NCBI GenBank assembly: GCA_963082875.1 | Contig: OY720103.1 | Coordinates: 10,106,001-10,170,000, forward strand | Origin: Corella eumyota | Lineage: Eukaryota; Chordata; Ascidiacea; Phlebobranchia; Corellidae | DNA length: 64,000 bases | Direction: 5' to 3' | Shown here: positions 42,757 through 55,580 of the stretch, piece by piece | Layout: each line of letters starts with the position of its first letter | Numbering within the stretch: the first letter of the stretch is position 1 | Position numbers and translations under genes: made by a program | The notes under the pieces: model-generated | The model's database searches: none | Seen by the model: only the letters and a program-made list of their open reading frames with translations | Told to the model about the DNA's origin: nothing

Positions 42757-44350
42757 CACAAATGAGCGACAACCCCTGTTTTGTTTACTTTTGCGCGCTG
42801 TGCTAAGTATCGTAAAGATGGAAAATCGCCAATTTTTTTTATTGAATCGAAAAGTCACTGTGAGTCGGCGTTACCTATAAATTAAAAACTATAAAATTAA
42901 ATTATATTGCTACTGGTACAACACTTACACTATTTCAAATTTAACTATACCCTTGTAGCTTAGATTTTTTATAAAAAAAAATTGCTTTTATTTTTTTTAA
43001 GTATGCCCTGTTTTAACTGAATACTAATGTATTACCGAAAATCGGCAATTTACCGATAATTAATAAGACATTTTTTATTAACACTCTTTTACCCTAACTC
43101 TTTTCTGGGAAATACCCCATATTTTTTATAAAAATTCGACCTAGTTTTTTTGGTATAATGTCGTTTTCGGGATTGTATGTTAATTTGACAAAATTCTTTT
43201 TCAGTAATATAGGAGTATATATTTTTACACCATTGCTTTTGTAATTTTTTCAAAAACGGGCAAGTTTTTTTTAATTATATACTGTGGGTATTTTAGCTTT
43301 TTTAACGTACTTTTAACAACTAGAAGCCCGCATTAAACAATATTGCGCTTTTTATTAAAAAATATTATAATAAACTAACTAAAAATATTTAAGTAAAAAA
43401 TAAAGCATAATTTTTTTTCAAAATCGGTTTTATAGACAAAAAAAATTCTAAACTATCTGTAATTTGTATTTTATTTTAAACAATGTTACCTATAAAATAT
43501 CATTCTTTTTTCAGAGTAAAATTTTTCACAAATATTTTTTCAATATTAACTGTGAAATGCTTTTATTTATACCTGATATTTATGATCACTATAAAGAAAA
43601 TACATTTTGATAATACGGTAAGTTTTTATTTTTTTAAATTTAATTTTTATTTTTTGTAGTTTAAAATGTCTATTCTTACTTACAAAAAAATCTTAATAGT
43701 TTAATTTTATTTTAAAATTAAATAAAATTTACCCTTTTTTCAAAATTAAATTAGAAAATAAAATTTTTGCTAAATTACAAAACTCAAAATTTAGTGTTTT
43801 ATTAGATGCGCATTGACCTAACTAACATACTAGATAAGAAAATTCGCAAAAATATTGAGTAGAACAAAAGTTAGAGATATTTTTTATTTGTTGACCCCAC
43901 TTGCAATATATTTTTACCATAAAATATAGGTCAAAATTTTTTTTAAAAACTTAAAATTTTTAAATCAAATTTAATATTCTTTTGATTTTGTTGTAGAATT
44001 GTTGCAAAAAAACATTGAAAATTGACGATTGAACTTCATATAAACTGAGTGCAATTTTCAAGAATGCAATTTTTTATCACGCGAAAAAAAAGTGCAATTT
44101 TTTATCACGCGGTCCAGAAAAGATAGAGCCTTAAACATATAGAAAAATCTTAATCAACCATAAACGTATATACACATATAAAAAATATAAATTAAAGTTA
44201 TTACTCACAACTGCAATTTTTTGTTGTCCAGAGTGCAATAGAGTTTTATGTGGGTTTCCTACTATAAACATTGGGTGGGTTGATTCCTTCTTATTCTCTA
44301 TATCTATGGTTTGGAAGTTAATTAAATATTCAGTTTTAAAATAGTTAAAA
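42757..44350. other. Spacer between STK33 and the EGF-repeat gene
   Basis: AT-rich; no SINE at all. Contains the repeat shared with 9.5 kb (43065-43175), a 30-base direct duplication (agtgcaattttttatcacgc at about 44087 and 44100), and possible STK33 poly(A) AATAAA at 43399. The stretch 44165-44265 resembles 47100-47200 beyond the EGF gene. Confidence 0.6.
43065..43175. repeat. Dispersed repeat shared with 9495-9615
   Basis: Same block order (cattttttattaac, ctcttttaccctaact, gggaaat-cccata) as the copy in the receptor gene. Confidence 0.5.
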
Positions 44351-46713
44351 ATGTTAAAGTTATTATTGGTATCTGTGTTTATTTGGATTGGATTGTTTGA
44401 CCTATCATATGCATCTTGTAAGTTTATTATCTAACTTATATAATATTAATAAAAATTAATTTAAATTTTATTATTTCTATAATAACTATGTCACGTTTTA
44501 AACAAGTGTTAAGTTTAAGACCGTACGGTGGAAACAGGTTTAACTGGCACTACTTCAGATGTCTATCAAAGGCTTTGTATATTTAAAGTTATATTAAATC
44601 AGTTTACTCTACAACTAAGTCTTTTAAATATTTAAAATGTTAACACTTTTGCATATTTATAAAAAAATTTAAATACCAAGTTTATGGCAAGATTTGTAAG
44701 TGTTGTAATGTAAAATAAATAAATGTTTTAGATAACTGCAGCCTTGGAGGCCTTAACTGTAACAAGAATGCAGTTTGTGTGAGCACAAATACAAGTACTG
44801 CTTGCCAGTGTAAAGAGGGATTTACTGGTAATGGTTCAACATGCTCTGATATAAATGAATGTGACTTTTTCATTTGTGGAAACCAGGGATTTTGCCAAAA
44901 TCTTGTTGGAAGCTTTTATTGTACCTGTTATTATGGATTCACTGACAAACAGGGTGGTAACTGTTTAACAAAAGATCAATGTTTAGCTGATGACCGAAAA
45001 CATTATGATTCCTTATGTAATTATGGAATCTGCTTTAAACCTGGTTTCTGTAATTGTGGTCCTGGTTTTGATGAAAACAAGCCATTGATTGATGTATTTT
45101 TTTATAATTGTAGAGATATAAATGAATGTTCTCTTAATTATTGCCATCCAAGTTCCACTTGTAGTAATACTCGTGGTAGTTACACATGTACATGTAACAG
45201 TGGTTTTTCTGGTAACCTACTTGAATGTGAAGATGTAAATGAATGTGTTTTGTTTAATAAGTGTAATTTTTTTGCTGATTGCGTTGACACACCTGGAAGT
45301 TATAGCTGTTCTTGCAAAGATGGGTTTACTGGAAATGGACAACAATGCGAAGATATCAATGAGTGTCTTAACTCAAGCTTGGTTTGTCATTTAAATGAAA
45401 CTTGTGTTAACGTACTTGGAAGTTTTTATTGTGAATGTAAATCTGGTGAACCAAGTTGCAATGATTTCGATGAATGTAGTTCAAATACAACAAACTTATG
45501 TCATGAGGTATTTGCCACATGTAACAACACTGTAGGAAGTTATACTTGCACTTGTGATCCTGGTTTTACTGGAGATGGTGTTGATTGCGTAGATATTAAT
45601 GAATGTTATGGAGATAATCGTTATAATTGTAGTGATGGTGATTATGATTGGTGTCATAACACAGATGGGAGTTTTCATTGTGTTTGTAGGTATGGATTTA
45701 AACAGGAGAATTCTAACAACTGTTTATTATCCGAAGATTGCCAGGGAGACCATTATTATTGTAATTGGGGATATTCAATTTGCTATGAAGGAGGAAAATG
45801 TTCATCTTGTGGCACTGGATACCACCAACCTCTTGGTAGTTCTTGTCAAGATATAAATGAATGTTCACTTAATTATTGTCATCCAAATTCTACTTGTAAA
45901 AACACAAGAGGCAGTTACACATGTACATGTAACAGTGGTTATACTGGTGATCTTATTGAATGTGAGGATGTGAATGAATGTAACTTGCATAATTCATGTA
46001 ATTACTTTGCTGACTGCATCAACACACCTGGAAGTTATAACTGCTCTTGCCAAATAGGATTTACCGGAAATGGGCGACAATGTGTAGATATCGATGAATG
46101 TTTCCTTAACCCCTGCCATGTAAATGCAACTTGCGTAAACTTTCCCGGTAGTTACTTGTGCGAATGTGGGAGTGGTTATTCTGGCAATGTAAGCATATGT
46201 AAAGATGTAAATGAATGTATTCTGTGGAACACTTGTCCTATAAATGCAACTTGCATTAACACTGCTGGAAGTTATACTTGTGGCTGCTTATCTGGGTTTA
46301 CTGGAAATGGACTGGATTGTCAAGATATCAATGAATGTCAAGAAGATACTACTCCTTGTTCTACTCATAAAACTTGTGTTAACACAAACGGTTCTTACAT
46401 CTGCGCATGTGCAGAAGGGTTTATATATTCTGGTGGACTCTGTATCGATAAAGATGAATGTGCCAGCCAGCCTTGCCAAGCAAATGCCTTGTGCACAAAT
46501 ACACAAGGTAGTTTCACTTGCTCTTGTGTCACCGGCTTTACTGGAGATGGAACAAATTGTGCTGATTTGGATGAATGTGCATTGAATTATTGCCATGAAG
46601 ATGCAAGTTGTCGTAATATTTATGGTGGATATGAATGTGTGTGTAATGTTGGTTTTAGTGGTAATGGAGCATACTGTGAGGATATAGACGAATGTGCTTT
46701 GCAACAACCTTAA
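44351..46713 (+). CDS. Secreted multi-EGF (calcium-binding type) protein
   Basis: Predicted 682-aa secreted protein. Exon 1 (44351-44417) encodes a signal peptide, MLKLLLVSVFIWIGLFDLSY; exon 2 (44732-46713) encodes everything else. There are about 16 six-cysteine EGF-like modules, most opening with the calcium-binding D-[IVLF]-[ND]-E-C motif and sharing G-S-[YF]-x-C-x-C, as in fibrillin and fibulin families. Two modules, beginning TKDQCLADD and LSEDCQGDH, are atypical and lack that motif. Two blocks (about residues 151-234 and 396-479) are near copies, spaced 735 bp apart. The last module stops after DIDECALQQP, one residue before its next expected cysteine. No membrane span is seen. With 16 modules in one exon, and SINEs absent around it, the locus differs from its intron-rich neighbours. 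Likely extracellular matrix or adhesion role; a specific orthologue is not identifiable. Confidence 0.88.
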
Positions 46714-46772
46714 ACAAAAGTTTTTTTGTTATATAATAACATATTCACTAAAATTTTTTGATAAATGTTAAA

Positions 46773-46778
46773 AATAAA
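46773..46778 (+). terminator. Candidate polyadenylation signal of the EGF gene
   Basis: AATAAA 60 bases after the stop codon, a normal distance. Transcription would end here, so the truncated last EGF module is probably the real C-terminus. Confidence 0.55.
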
Positions 46779-47949
46779 ATGTCAACTTACTTAAATATTC
46801 CTACTCGTTGATTTCAAGGTTAAATTTTTTGTTTGGAAATGAATTGTAACTTCTATATCTTAATATCCATCTTCATGTTTTGATATTCTTGTTATGTTTC
46901 TTCTTAAAAAAGTTCAAATATCATTTTTTTATTGCTTTAAATGTTGTTATACCAAAAATTTAAAAAAAATGGAATTGTCAGATTTAAAAAATATTAATGG
47001 ATAAATATTATAATTTCTCGTTGTTTTCTGTTATGTTTTAATTATACTCACATTATTCTGTATGTATTGTTTAATTAAATGTTTGTATATTATAAATGTG
47101 TATGCCTATAATATACTTATACCAATAAAATAATAATATTACTCACAAATGAAATTTCCTGTCACCTTTTAAATGAGAGTTTTATGTGGGGCCGGTAATT
47201 GAGTAAACAAAACCACATTTATATTAACATTTTAAACATTAGAAATGCACAAACTTAATTTTACAATTTAAAAGAAGTAACATAACTTACCGACAAATTC
47301 TTGATTTTGGCAGTTTATATATGTTACAACATAGCAACAGTAGGGATCAAACCCAAAACCCCTTGTAGCAAATAAGTACGCGGTTAAGCTTTATCGCCGT
47401 CAGCTAGATCTGATAAACAAAAACCGTATTTAAATAATTTAACATCAATGCACAAGTAGTTTTGCTCCTAAATATTTACCAAGACCATTTATTTAAGCCC
47501 CTAGATTTAACAAACACACACCAAACAGTATCTAGATAATTGACCAGCAATTAGTGTGAATAAAACACCTGGGTTTACTACAACAGGTCCTGAGTTTGAC
47601 GTGTTTTAGTTTCTAGAATTCCTTGCGCTTCTTGACAACCCGGGGCCGAAAGTTACAATCTCGGCTTGAATTTAATCAACGCGCACTTAAGTTAAAGAAG
47701 TAGAATGTTTCTCTAGAAATGAATTTACAAATTTTTTGTAGGCATTTATTTTATAAACTAACAAGTCTTTTTTATCTTATATATATACCTTATGCATATT
47801 AAAAGTCAACGTTCTTAATATTTGAATTACTATTTTTTTTAATTAAATATTGTTTACGCAAATCTTTACAGGTTTACATTAAAAATAATTAAACGATTTC
47901 GAACTATATTCTATTTATCAAAAAAGTTACTATTTGTTTATATATACTT

Positions 47950-48135
47950 GTTTTTCCTTGATGTACGAAGGTTAACTTTGCAGCCTAAACATAAAGTAAC
48001 ATCAGTTACCCCGACTCTAATTAATTTGCTTAGCATAAGCTTATACCGTTTGGAGTGCTTCATTAAAAATGTTACAGCATGTAAGCAGTGGGGATCGAAC
48101 CCAGGACCTTGTGTAGTAAAGTCAAGTGATCTTGT
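47950..48135 (-). repeat. SINE, older subtype, internal deletion
   Basis: Tail and head present, central body lost. Confidence 0.65.
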
Positions 48136-48436
48136 TTAACTGTTGAAGTCATATGGGTAATACTAAATACCTCCCTAAACAACAAGATCTATCAGACTGT
48201 TAATATTTGCAATTGCATGTTAAACAAAGATGTTGTATTAAAATCTTTCAAAAGAAATAAGCAAGATATACATAATAGCACATGCTTCAAGAAAATTGCA
48301 TTTATAATTTAAAGGTCTATTTGAATGCCTCTGTAAATGACAAAAAAAACAAAGAATAAGAAAAGTAAATAAAAGACATTTTCAAAAGTGTTTGGAAAAA
48401 TCTGGCAATGTTAGCATAAAAAATCTGAAATTAAAG

Positions 48437-51400
48437 TTATTTAATTTTATAAAGTTGGAGAGAGGTTTGGGTTAGAGTTGCTAGCATAGGAAGATCATCA
48501 GACTGGGCGTGAACTGGAGTTATATCTAAACACGTTCCACCTTCAGTTGGAAACTGTTGCAACAGTTTTCCTTCTCCATTGCTGGCATTGTAAATCTTTA
48601 AAATTAACTTTAATTTATTTTTTCTGCAATAGTTTAGTAATTGTGGCACATTTTTTGTATTTATTTATCCTTGATGTGAAAAGGTCAACTTCACGACCTA
48701 AACATAGAGTAACTAACATATGTTACCCTGACTCAGTCTGAAGTTGACTTCGGTAGTTTAAAATAGTCTTATTTATAATTGCATAATAACTAAAACGGCA
48801 GCGTGGTGTAGTGGTCAAAACACTTGCTACACTACACACGAGGTCTTGGGTTCAATCCCCACTGCTACCATCCTTTAGCACCTTTAAGTAAGGGGCTATA
48901 AAGGGTATGAACTCCTGATGAGCCAGCACTTAATCAGCAGCGTAATTATTGTGCAAATATAATCAATAATATTCCAAACTGAAAGGCAACTCCAGATTGG
49001 GTTGGGGGTAACTGATGTTGCTCTATGTTCAAGTCGCGCATTCGACTTTCCCACATTGAGGATAAACATAAACATAAAAAAAATTAAAATAAACACAAAA
49101 AAATACTTTTACAAGCCTTTAAATGTATAGGCAAAAGATAAATACAAAAATAAACAAATGAAATACCTGAACATTTTGTCTTGATTCGTTTCCAACACAT
49201 GCTAACAGTTTATCATTTTGTTTATTCTTATATTTGTCGGGAAGAACAAAAAGTGCGTTTCTAGTGAGCATTTTATGCAATTTTCCACCAATATAAGTGT
49301 TTATGAATTCACAGCCAACTTGAGGATAATTTCCACCAGAATTTTTGCAAGTGAGTTGACATAAATGGTGGGTGGTTGTGGGATAACTTCTACCTATTTT
49401 GAATATTATTTTATCAACGATGTTAGAAGGTCGATTTTACTTTTACATTTAATAAAATTTTTTCATAATTATTTATCCTCTATGTGGAAAGGTCGACTTT
49501 TTTTTATATATATCTTTATTCTCGATGTGGGTCGAATGCGCGACCTGAACATAGAGTAACATCAGTTACCCTGACCCAGTCTTAAATTGCCTTTAGCAGT
49601 TTGGGATATTATATAGAATACGTTTGCCCGATAATTATACTGCTGATTAAGTGTTAGCTCAGCAGGAGTTTATACCGTTTATAGCGCTTTACTCAAGGGC
49701 GCTACAGCATGAGAGCAGTGGGAATTGAACCAACGACCTCTGTGGTGTAACGAGTGTTTTTACCACTACACCATTACTAAAGAGTGCTACAGCATAAAAG
49801 AAGTAAGGATCAAACCCATGACCTTATGTAGTAAAACCATGTGTGCTAACCACTACGCCACACTGATAGACAAGTGAACTTACCTGGTCTGAAAGAGAAC
49901 AAACAGCTTTGCGTTTCATGACAATATTTCACACCAGTACAGTTATTCTGTTGTAAAGGAAACAGGGTGGGTTTAAAGTTCTCGATTAAAGGGGGACCAT
50001 TTTCAGTCACATCTTGCCACAACGAAGCACCGTCAAGGGTAGCACACAACAACCCCCCTCTACCTTGGAAAAACTGGGTCGCTGTGGGGGGAATATGATA
50101 TAACGACACAACAGGACATCTAAATAATATTTTAAAAGGTAATTAAAATTTTTTAGGGGTATGCTTGTTTAGGGGGTCTTTACTGGGTAAAATTTGCTAA
50201 GGGGGTTTATATTTTAATATTAGTTAAGGGGTACATTTCTGGAAAATATTTGGTAATAGTGCATTTTTGGGTAAAACTTGTTAGAGGAATACATTTTTGG
50301 GTGATATTTAATAAAGGGTTTATTTGTGGGTGACATTTGTTAAGGGGGTACATTTATGGGTGATATTTGTTAAGGGGTTATATTTTTGGGTAATATTCGT
50401 TAAGGGGGTACATTTCTGGGGGATTTTTGTTAAGGGGTCAGAGGGGGATTTTTGGGTTAAGCACTTACCCCATTACCCACAGCCCCACATACTTACGTTA
50501 AAGTGCTTGTACTGATAGTAGAAAGTAAATCCGAGGTGTTACGGAGGTCGTATTGGACAAAAGATCCGTTATTTAAACCAGCATATATGATGTTAACATC
50601 AGTACTGTCCCAACAACAGCTCCATACAGGTTTTCCTACTTTATATTCATGGACTTTAGAGTTGTTGAAAAGGCTATAACAAAAATAACATATACAAGTC
50701 AATTGAAAGATGTAGGTCTACAAAATAAAACTGCCATTTGTGGTGCGTGGGTAAATTATCCCAGGCATATATTAGTTGAGAGTTGCAATCATATTAAAAC
50801 AATTCAAAAGCTAATTGTAAAGCAGGGCTTTGACTAGAATATATAGTTGAGAGTGTTTAAAACACTTGGCTTTTTTGTGTAAAGCCGTGGGTTTGATTCC
50901 CACTGCTTCCATGCTGTGGTGTCCTTTAGTGCTATAAACTATAAACGATATAAACGACACTAACTCCTGCTGAGCCAAAAACCAATCGACAAATTAATTA
51001 TCGGAAAATTATAATCTATAATATCCCAAATTGCTAAAGTCAACTTGGGACTGGGTCAGGGTAACAAATGTTACTCTATGTTTAGATGGTAAAGTTTGGG
51101 ATGCTAAAGAATGGAAGCAGTGGGGATCGAACCCAAGATATTTTATTTAAATACAAACTAATTACTCGGTGATTCGTAAACTCCCATCTTGTGAAGCGGA
51201 CAATAAACGATCGCGCAACAGCGGACTAAACTTTAAATCTTTGATTGCTTTTTGGTGTAAGGGAGTAAAATATTTCGATCTCAAATCAATGCTTAGCTTT
51301 TTAACACCAAATCCTTAAAAACAAATATATATTTTTAAAATTTTTTGAGTACAGTTGATTAAAAATGTAAAACTTTATAAATATCCCAAACTGCTAAAGT

Positions 51401-54162
51401 CAACTTGAGACTGGGTCAGGGTAACAAATGCTACTCTATGTTTAGGCTGTGAAGTCAGCCTTTCTACATCAAGGATGAAATTACATAAAAAAAAGAAAAA
51501 GATTAAAGTTTGGTAAACTCTTTTACCTCTCATTATAGAATTTTCAAAAGGACTTGGCTGCGAAATCGCAAAATTTCCGCTCAATTTATCGTAGTCCATA
51601 AAACGGCATCCGCCAGTTTGTGACACATTTGCACTAACACATTTTTCATAACAAACTTCACTTGTACTGGATTGAGGTAGATTTTCTGTGCTAGAATTCT
51701 GAGTGTTTGTAGTTTGAAAATGCCTGGATGCATTTTGGTTCGCCCGAAGTGTCTAAAAATATTTTTTTTATATAAATCTTGCATTTTTGACTGCTATTGC
51801 CTTATCTTGGGTAGACAGTGGTGGTTTGGGACATTATTGACAATAAACCGGCAGCGTGGTGTGGTGGTCAGAACACTTGGTTTCACTACACAAGGTTTGG
51901 GGTTTAATCCCTACTGCTCTCATGCTGTAGGGCCCTGAAGTAAAGCACTATAAATAATATTAACTCTTGCTGAGCCAATACTTAATCAGCAGATATATTA
52001 TCGGGCAATTATAATGTTTAATATCCCAAACTGTCACAGGCAACTTGAGACTGGGTAGTAACAGTTATGTTTAGGTCGTAAGGTAAACCTTTCCACATCG
52101 AGGATAAATAAATAAAAAATATACTTACATAAACTTCAGACTTTAGTCTGGTGCACTCATTTAGCGTGATTTGATATTGCATTTGTATATTTGCTATTTC
52201 GATATCTTTATCTTGGTTTTGTGATTTTATTTTCTTTGCTTCTCTGCAACAAAAAAATATATTACTTTTTTGGTATTTATTTATCCTTGATATTAGAAAA
52301 CTGATCTTTTTTTGTATATATCTTTATCCTCAATGTGGGAAAGTCGAATGCGCGACTTAAACATAGAGTAACATCAGTTACTCCAACCCAGTCTCGAGTT
52401 GCCTTTGCAAGTTTCGGATATTATTGATTATAATTGCCCGATAATTATACTGCTGATTAAGTGCTTGCTCAGCAGAAGTTCAACCCGTCTAAAGCGTTTT
52501 ACTCAAGGGCGCTACAGCATGAGAGCAGTGAGAATTGAACCAATAACCTCATGCATGATGTAGCAAGAGTTTTTACCACTACACCACGCTGCTGGTTGTG
52601 GTGTCTAATGACTTTACAGTCTAAACATAGAGTAACATTTGCTACCCCGACCCAGTCTTAATTTAAATTTCGACCTATTAATACTTTGCCAAAATATAAA
52701 AATTAATAAACAACTCAAAAAATTACCGTAGAGCATGCTCCCATTCTGTGGTGTCTAACGCCTTTAAATTCTTGGCATAGATAACTCGAATGTCGGCCTT
52801 TCTTGCTTTGCTGTTGCACTGAGGGCATTTTTGCTGACAATCTTTTATCCAACGTTCAACGCATTTTTTACCAAACAGGTGACCACATCTAATAAAAATT
52901 TGTTAAAATAAAAGATCAAACTAAAAACCTTATTAAGTAAATACAAGTGTTGTAACCACTACATCATCCTGCCAGATTTACAACAAACACAATGTAATTA
53001 GAATTTTTGAACCACTTGAACTTCATGGTTCTCGGAAAAAATTAGGACCATAAAGTATGAGAATGAATTTTCGAAGAATTTAAGTAAAGAATAAATTAGA
53101 GAGCACCGCAGAGTATGGCAGAAAATTTGCTAGGACAGTAAAGTACTCAAAAGAAAAAGGGTAGGACCATAAAGTATTAAAAAAAATTAGCTAGATCCGT
53201 AAAAAAACTTGAATAAAAGAGAATTGGTGAGAGCGCAATATCCAAAAAAAAAATTAGCTAGAATCGTGAATTTACGAAATTTTTTTTAAGAACTATGAGG
53301 TACAAGTGATCCGAATTTTTTTTTTATAATAAATGTTTTAAACTTACTTCAATGACACAAGTCTATGATCTCCATCGTTCGTCCAAAACTCGAAGCAAAT
53401 CGGACAAGTCATACCTTCTTCCTCGTCATTTTTCTCCTCCTCAACTGCCTGCTTCTTCGATGATCTCTGCTCCGGAGACGACATTTTTCGCTTTTTATCT
53501 TGACTTAAATTGGTCACCGGAAGCAACAGAGAAGAAGTAGCGGCTAAAGTGTTTACCGGACGAATATTCCGAGTAACTACTTGAAAATCGGAATCGGAAT
53601 CAGATCCGTCTAAAATAAGATTACTCCCAATTAATTGTCGGTTTCTTGTTGCTAGAACCGGCGACGTTTGCTGGTTGTAATTAAAACTGTTAATCCCTTG
53701 AGTTAAATTAAGAACCGTCCGGTCTTCGTTAATGTTTAATTGTTCATTTGCAGTAGCTAAGCTATTTTCCAAAGTAGTAGCATTACTGCTTATTGGAGTA
53801 ACAGCACTTCTGTTAGAATTTGGGGAATGGTTAAATTGTCTTGATGAAACTGATTCTGAATTTGATAATGAATTTAATTCAGGCATATTTGGTTGATTTA
53901 GAATTGGACTTGAGCTCCGGCTATCTTCACTGCTTGATAAGGGGACAAATACCAATGTTTGGTCAACCGAACTTAAATTATCTTCTTCTAAATTGCTCGA
54001 TGTAGCTGAAAACTCGTTGTCAGTTAGAAGTTGGTGGGAATTCGATGTACTCGGGCCGTAATTAGTTGATGGTGAATATGTTAAATCAAACATATCTACC
54101 ATACTTTCGTTATGGGATTCGGAATCGGACGAAATCGTTACTACTTCTGTTGCTTCGCTCAT
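48437..54162 (-). CDS. RFWD3: E3 ubiquitin-protein ligase RFWD3
   Basis: Orthologue of RFWD3, the RING/WD40 ubiquitin ligase that acts on RPA and RAD51 at stalled forks and crosslinks. Predicted 754 aa. Exons on the minus strand: 54162-53348, 52888-52727, 52243-52129, 51752-51527, 51313-51166, 50673-50497, 50119-49884, 49393-49167 and 48595-48437; all junctions are in frame. Residues 1-250 are Ser/Asn-rich and acidic with SDSDSD clusters. The RING (about 253-299) reads [20 protein letters not shown], then [13 protein letters not shown], then CPQC, matching the RFWD3 form including its CGHLFG. A short coiled coil follows (exon 3, about 326-364). The WD40-type C-terminal half contains [55 protein letters not shown] and a final [15 protein letters not shown], all recognisable against vertebrate RFWD3. 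The start has stops upstream and no earlier exon was sought. Confidence 0.95.
48660..49085. repeat. Older SINE tail (minus) and young SINE (plus)
   Basis: A minus tail piece (48660-48780) followed by a complete plus-strand copy (48794-49085), in the last RFWD3 intron. Confidence 0.75.
49507..49865 (-). repeat. SINE, young subtype, plus a second head
   Basis: Copy 49507-49775 is complete. An extra minus-strand older head (49775-49865) abuts the RFWD3 donor site at 49883. Together with 48794-49085 it flanks exon 49393-49167 in inverted orientation. Confidence 0.8.
50145..50465 (+). repeat. G-rich tandem repeat in RFWD3 intron
   Basis: Roughly 30-base units of the form gttaagggggtacatttctg and gggtgatatttgttaag, about ten copies. 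C-rich on the RFWD3 sense strand. It is separate from, but similar in style to, the repeat at 36295-36615. Confidence 0.8.
50850..51490 (+). repeat. Two older SINE copies
   Basis: A nearly complete older copy (50850-51100, with a minus head scrap to 51145) and a tail-only copy (51375-51490), on either side of the RFWD3 exon 51313-51166. Confidence 0.7.
51848..52120 (+). repeat. SINE, mixed subtype
   Basis: Young-type CCGGCAGCGTGGTG head with older-type body features; ends 10 bases before the RFWD3 donor at 52128. Confidence 0.75.
52312..52597 (-). repeat. SINE, young subtype, full length
   Basis: Complete copy between RFWD3 exons 2 and 3; older scraps on both sides (52275-52310 and 52610-52670). 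Confidence 0.85.
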
Positions 54163-54264
54163 TTTTAAATCGTCGTAGTTTTTTTTTTTTAATTTTAATT
54201 AAAGCATTACATGCATTGATTTTTAAATTTTTCTGTAAATGTAAAAACAACTTTTAACAATTGG

Positions 54265-54530
54265 TGGTCAAAACACTTGGCTTAACTACATGAGGTTCTG
54301 GGTATGATTCTCACTGTTCTCAAGCTGTAGCACCCTTGAGTTAGGCGCTATAAACAGTTTGAACTCACGCTGAGCCAGCACTTATTCAGCAGCATAACTA
54401 TTGGGCAATTATAATCTATAATATCCCAAACTGCTAAAGGCAACTCGAGACATGGTCGGAGTTACTGATGTTACTCTATGTTTAAGTCGCGCATTCGACT
54501 TTCCCACATCGAGGATAAATATATATATAA
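54265..54530 (+). repeat. SINE, young subtype, A box truncated
   Basis: Lies about 100 bases upstream of the RFWD3 start codon, on the opposite strand, so close to or inside its promoter or 5' UTR. Confidence 0.8.
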
Positions 54531-54924
54531 AAAAATAAATAAAAAATAGAATGCCGAAAATTTTTTAAAGTTGAATCAAAAAAACAAACATTTTAAATAT
54601 ATATTACCTACTTTTGTGTGCGTTAGCTACCATTTATATTAGGTTAAATTAAAATTATAACAATTAAATGAAAATTAATTACTTTATGTAGCTAAAAAGC
54701 AAAACAAATAATTAAAATTCGCAGATATTGCAAAATAAAAATTTGCAACCAACCCGCCATTACAAAGTTTCCAAATAATTTTGATTGTTTACAAAAAATG
54801 TTTTGTTATTTACTTACCCTCTATAAACAAAATTCTAAGATTTTATAAAAAGATGGAATAATGTAAAACTTTTTGCTATGATATTTAATGTCAAATTTAT
54901 TTATTACAGAATACAAAGTAAATT

Positions 54925-55085
54925 GTGTTTGGTATAGTGGTCAGAACACTTTTTACACTTCATAAGGTCTTGTGTTTAATCCCCGAGGCTTCCATGCTGT
55001 AGCACTCTGGAGTAAGGCGCTATAAACTGCTGCTAAGCCAACATTTAATTAAAAGTTTATTTTTTGGGCAAGTATAATTAATATT
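54925..55085 (+). repeat. SINE, older subtype, head and body
   Basis: Diverged; tail lost. Confidence 0.6.
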
Positions 55086-55580
55086 ATTGTTAAATATGCG
55101 TTTTATATTTTTTACATTTGGCAACCTTGAGGTTTTATAATCAGCCGTGCGTTTCACTTTTTTTTTAAAAGGATTTTTAATACTTAACGTAATTTTCATG
55201 GCTATTTTTTTATCGTTATGAATCTAGACTGATAGGCTATTTAAAAGTGATTTAAAGTGTTATATGTAATCACTACCTTTCCTACTGTGAAACTATTTGG
55301 AGTAGTGAACTGATACGTACGTTTTTTGATCCATAATTCGGGCTTGTGAATTTTCGGGTAATTACATTTTGCATTATTATTAAGTTATTCTGTGTTCATG
55401 TTTTGACTAATTCTAGAAATTATTATGTTTTGTACTTTATATTAAGTGTCTCTTTTACCTTTATCAGGAACTTATTGGGTAGTTTTATCGTCTGTGCCGT
55501 ATATTTTCATGAGCCAATATCTGCCATTTATTAGGTATTTATGCTTTTTATTGATAATGTGCTTTATTTATTTGTTTTTT

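Larger units (their letters stand above)
46714..48436. other. Spacer between EGF gene and RFWD3 3' end
   Basis: Convergent 3' ends. Holds the EGF poly(A) signal, a stretch (47100-47200) resembling the EGF upstream region, a SINE head scrap near 47340-47390 and an older SINE (47950-48135). No gene recognised. Confidence 0.55.

Noticed and set aside
46288-46707. 139-aa minus-strand ORF and two plus-strand ORFs (45599-45856, 46244-46585) inside the EGF exon
   Set aside because: They lie in other frames or on the opposite strand of the EGF repeats and only mirror its biased codon use.
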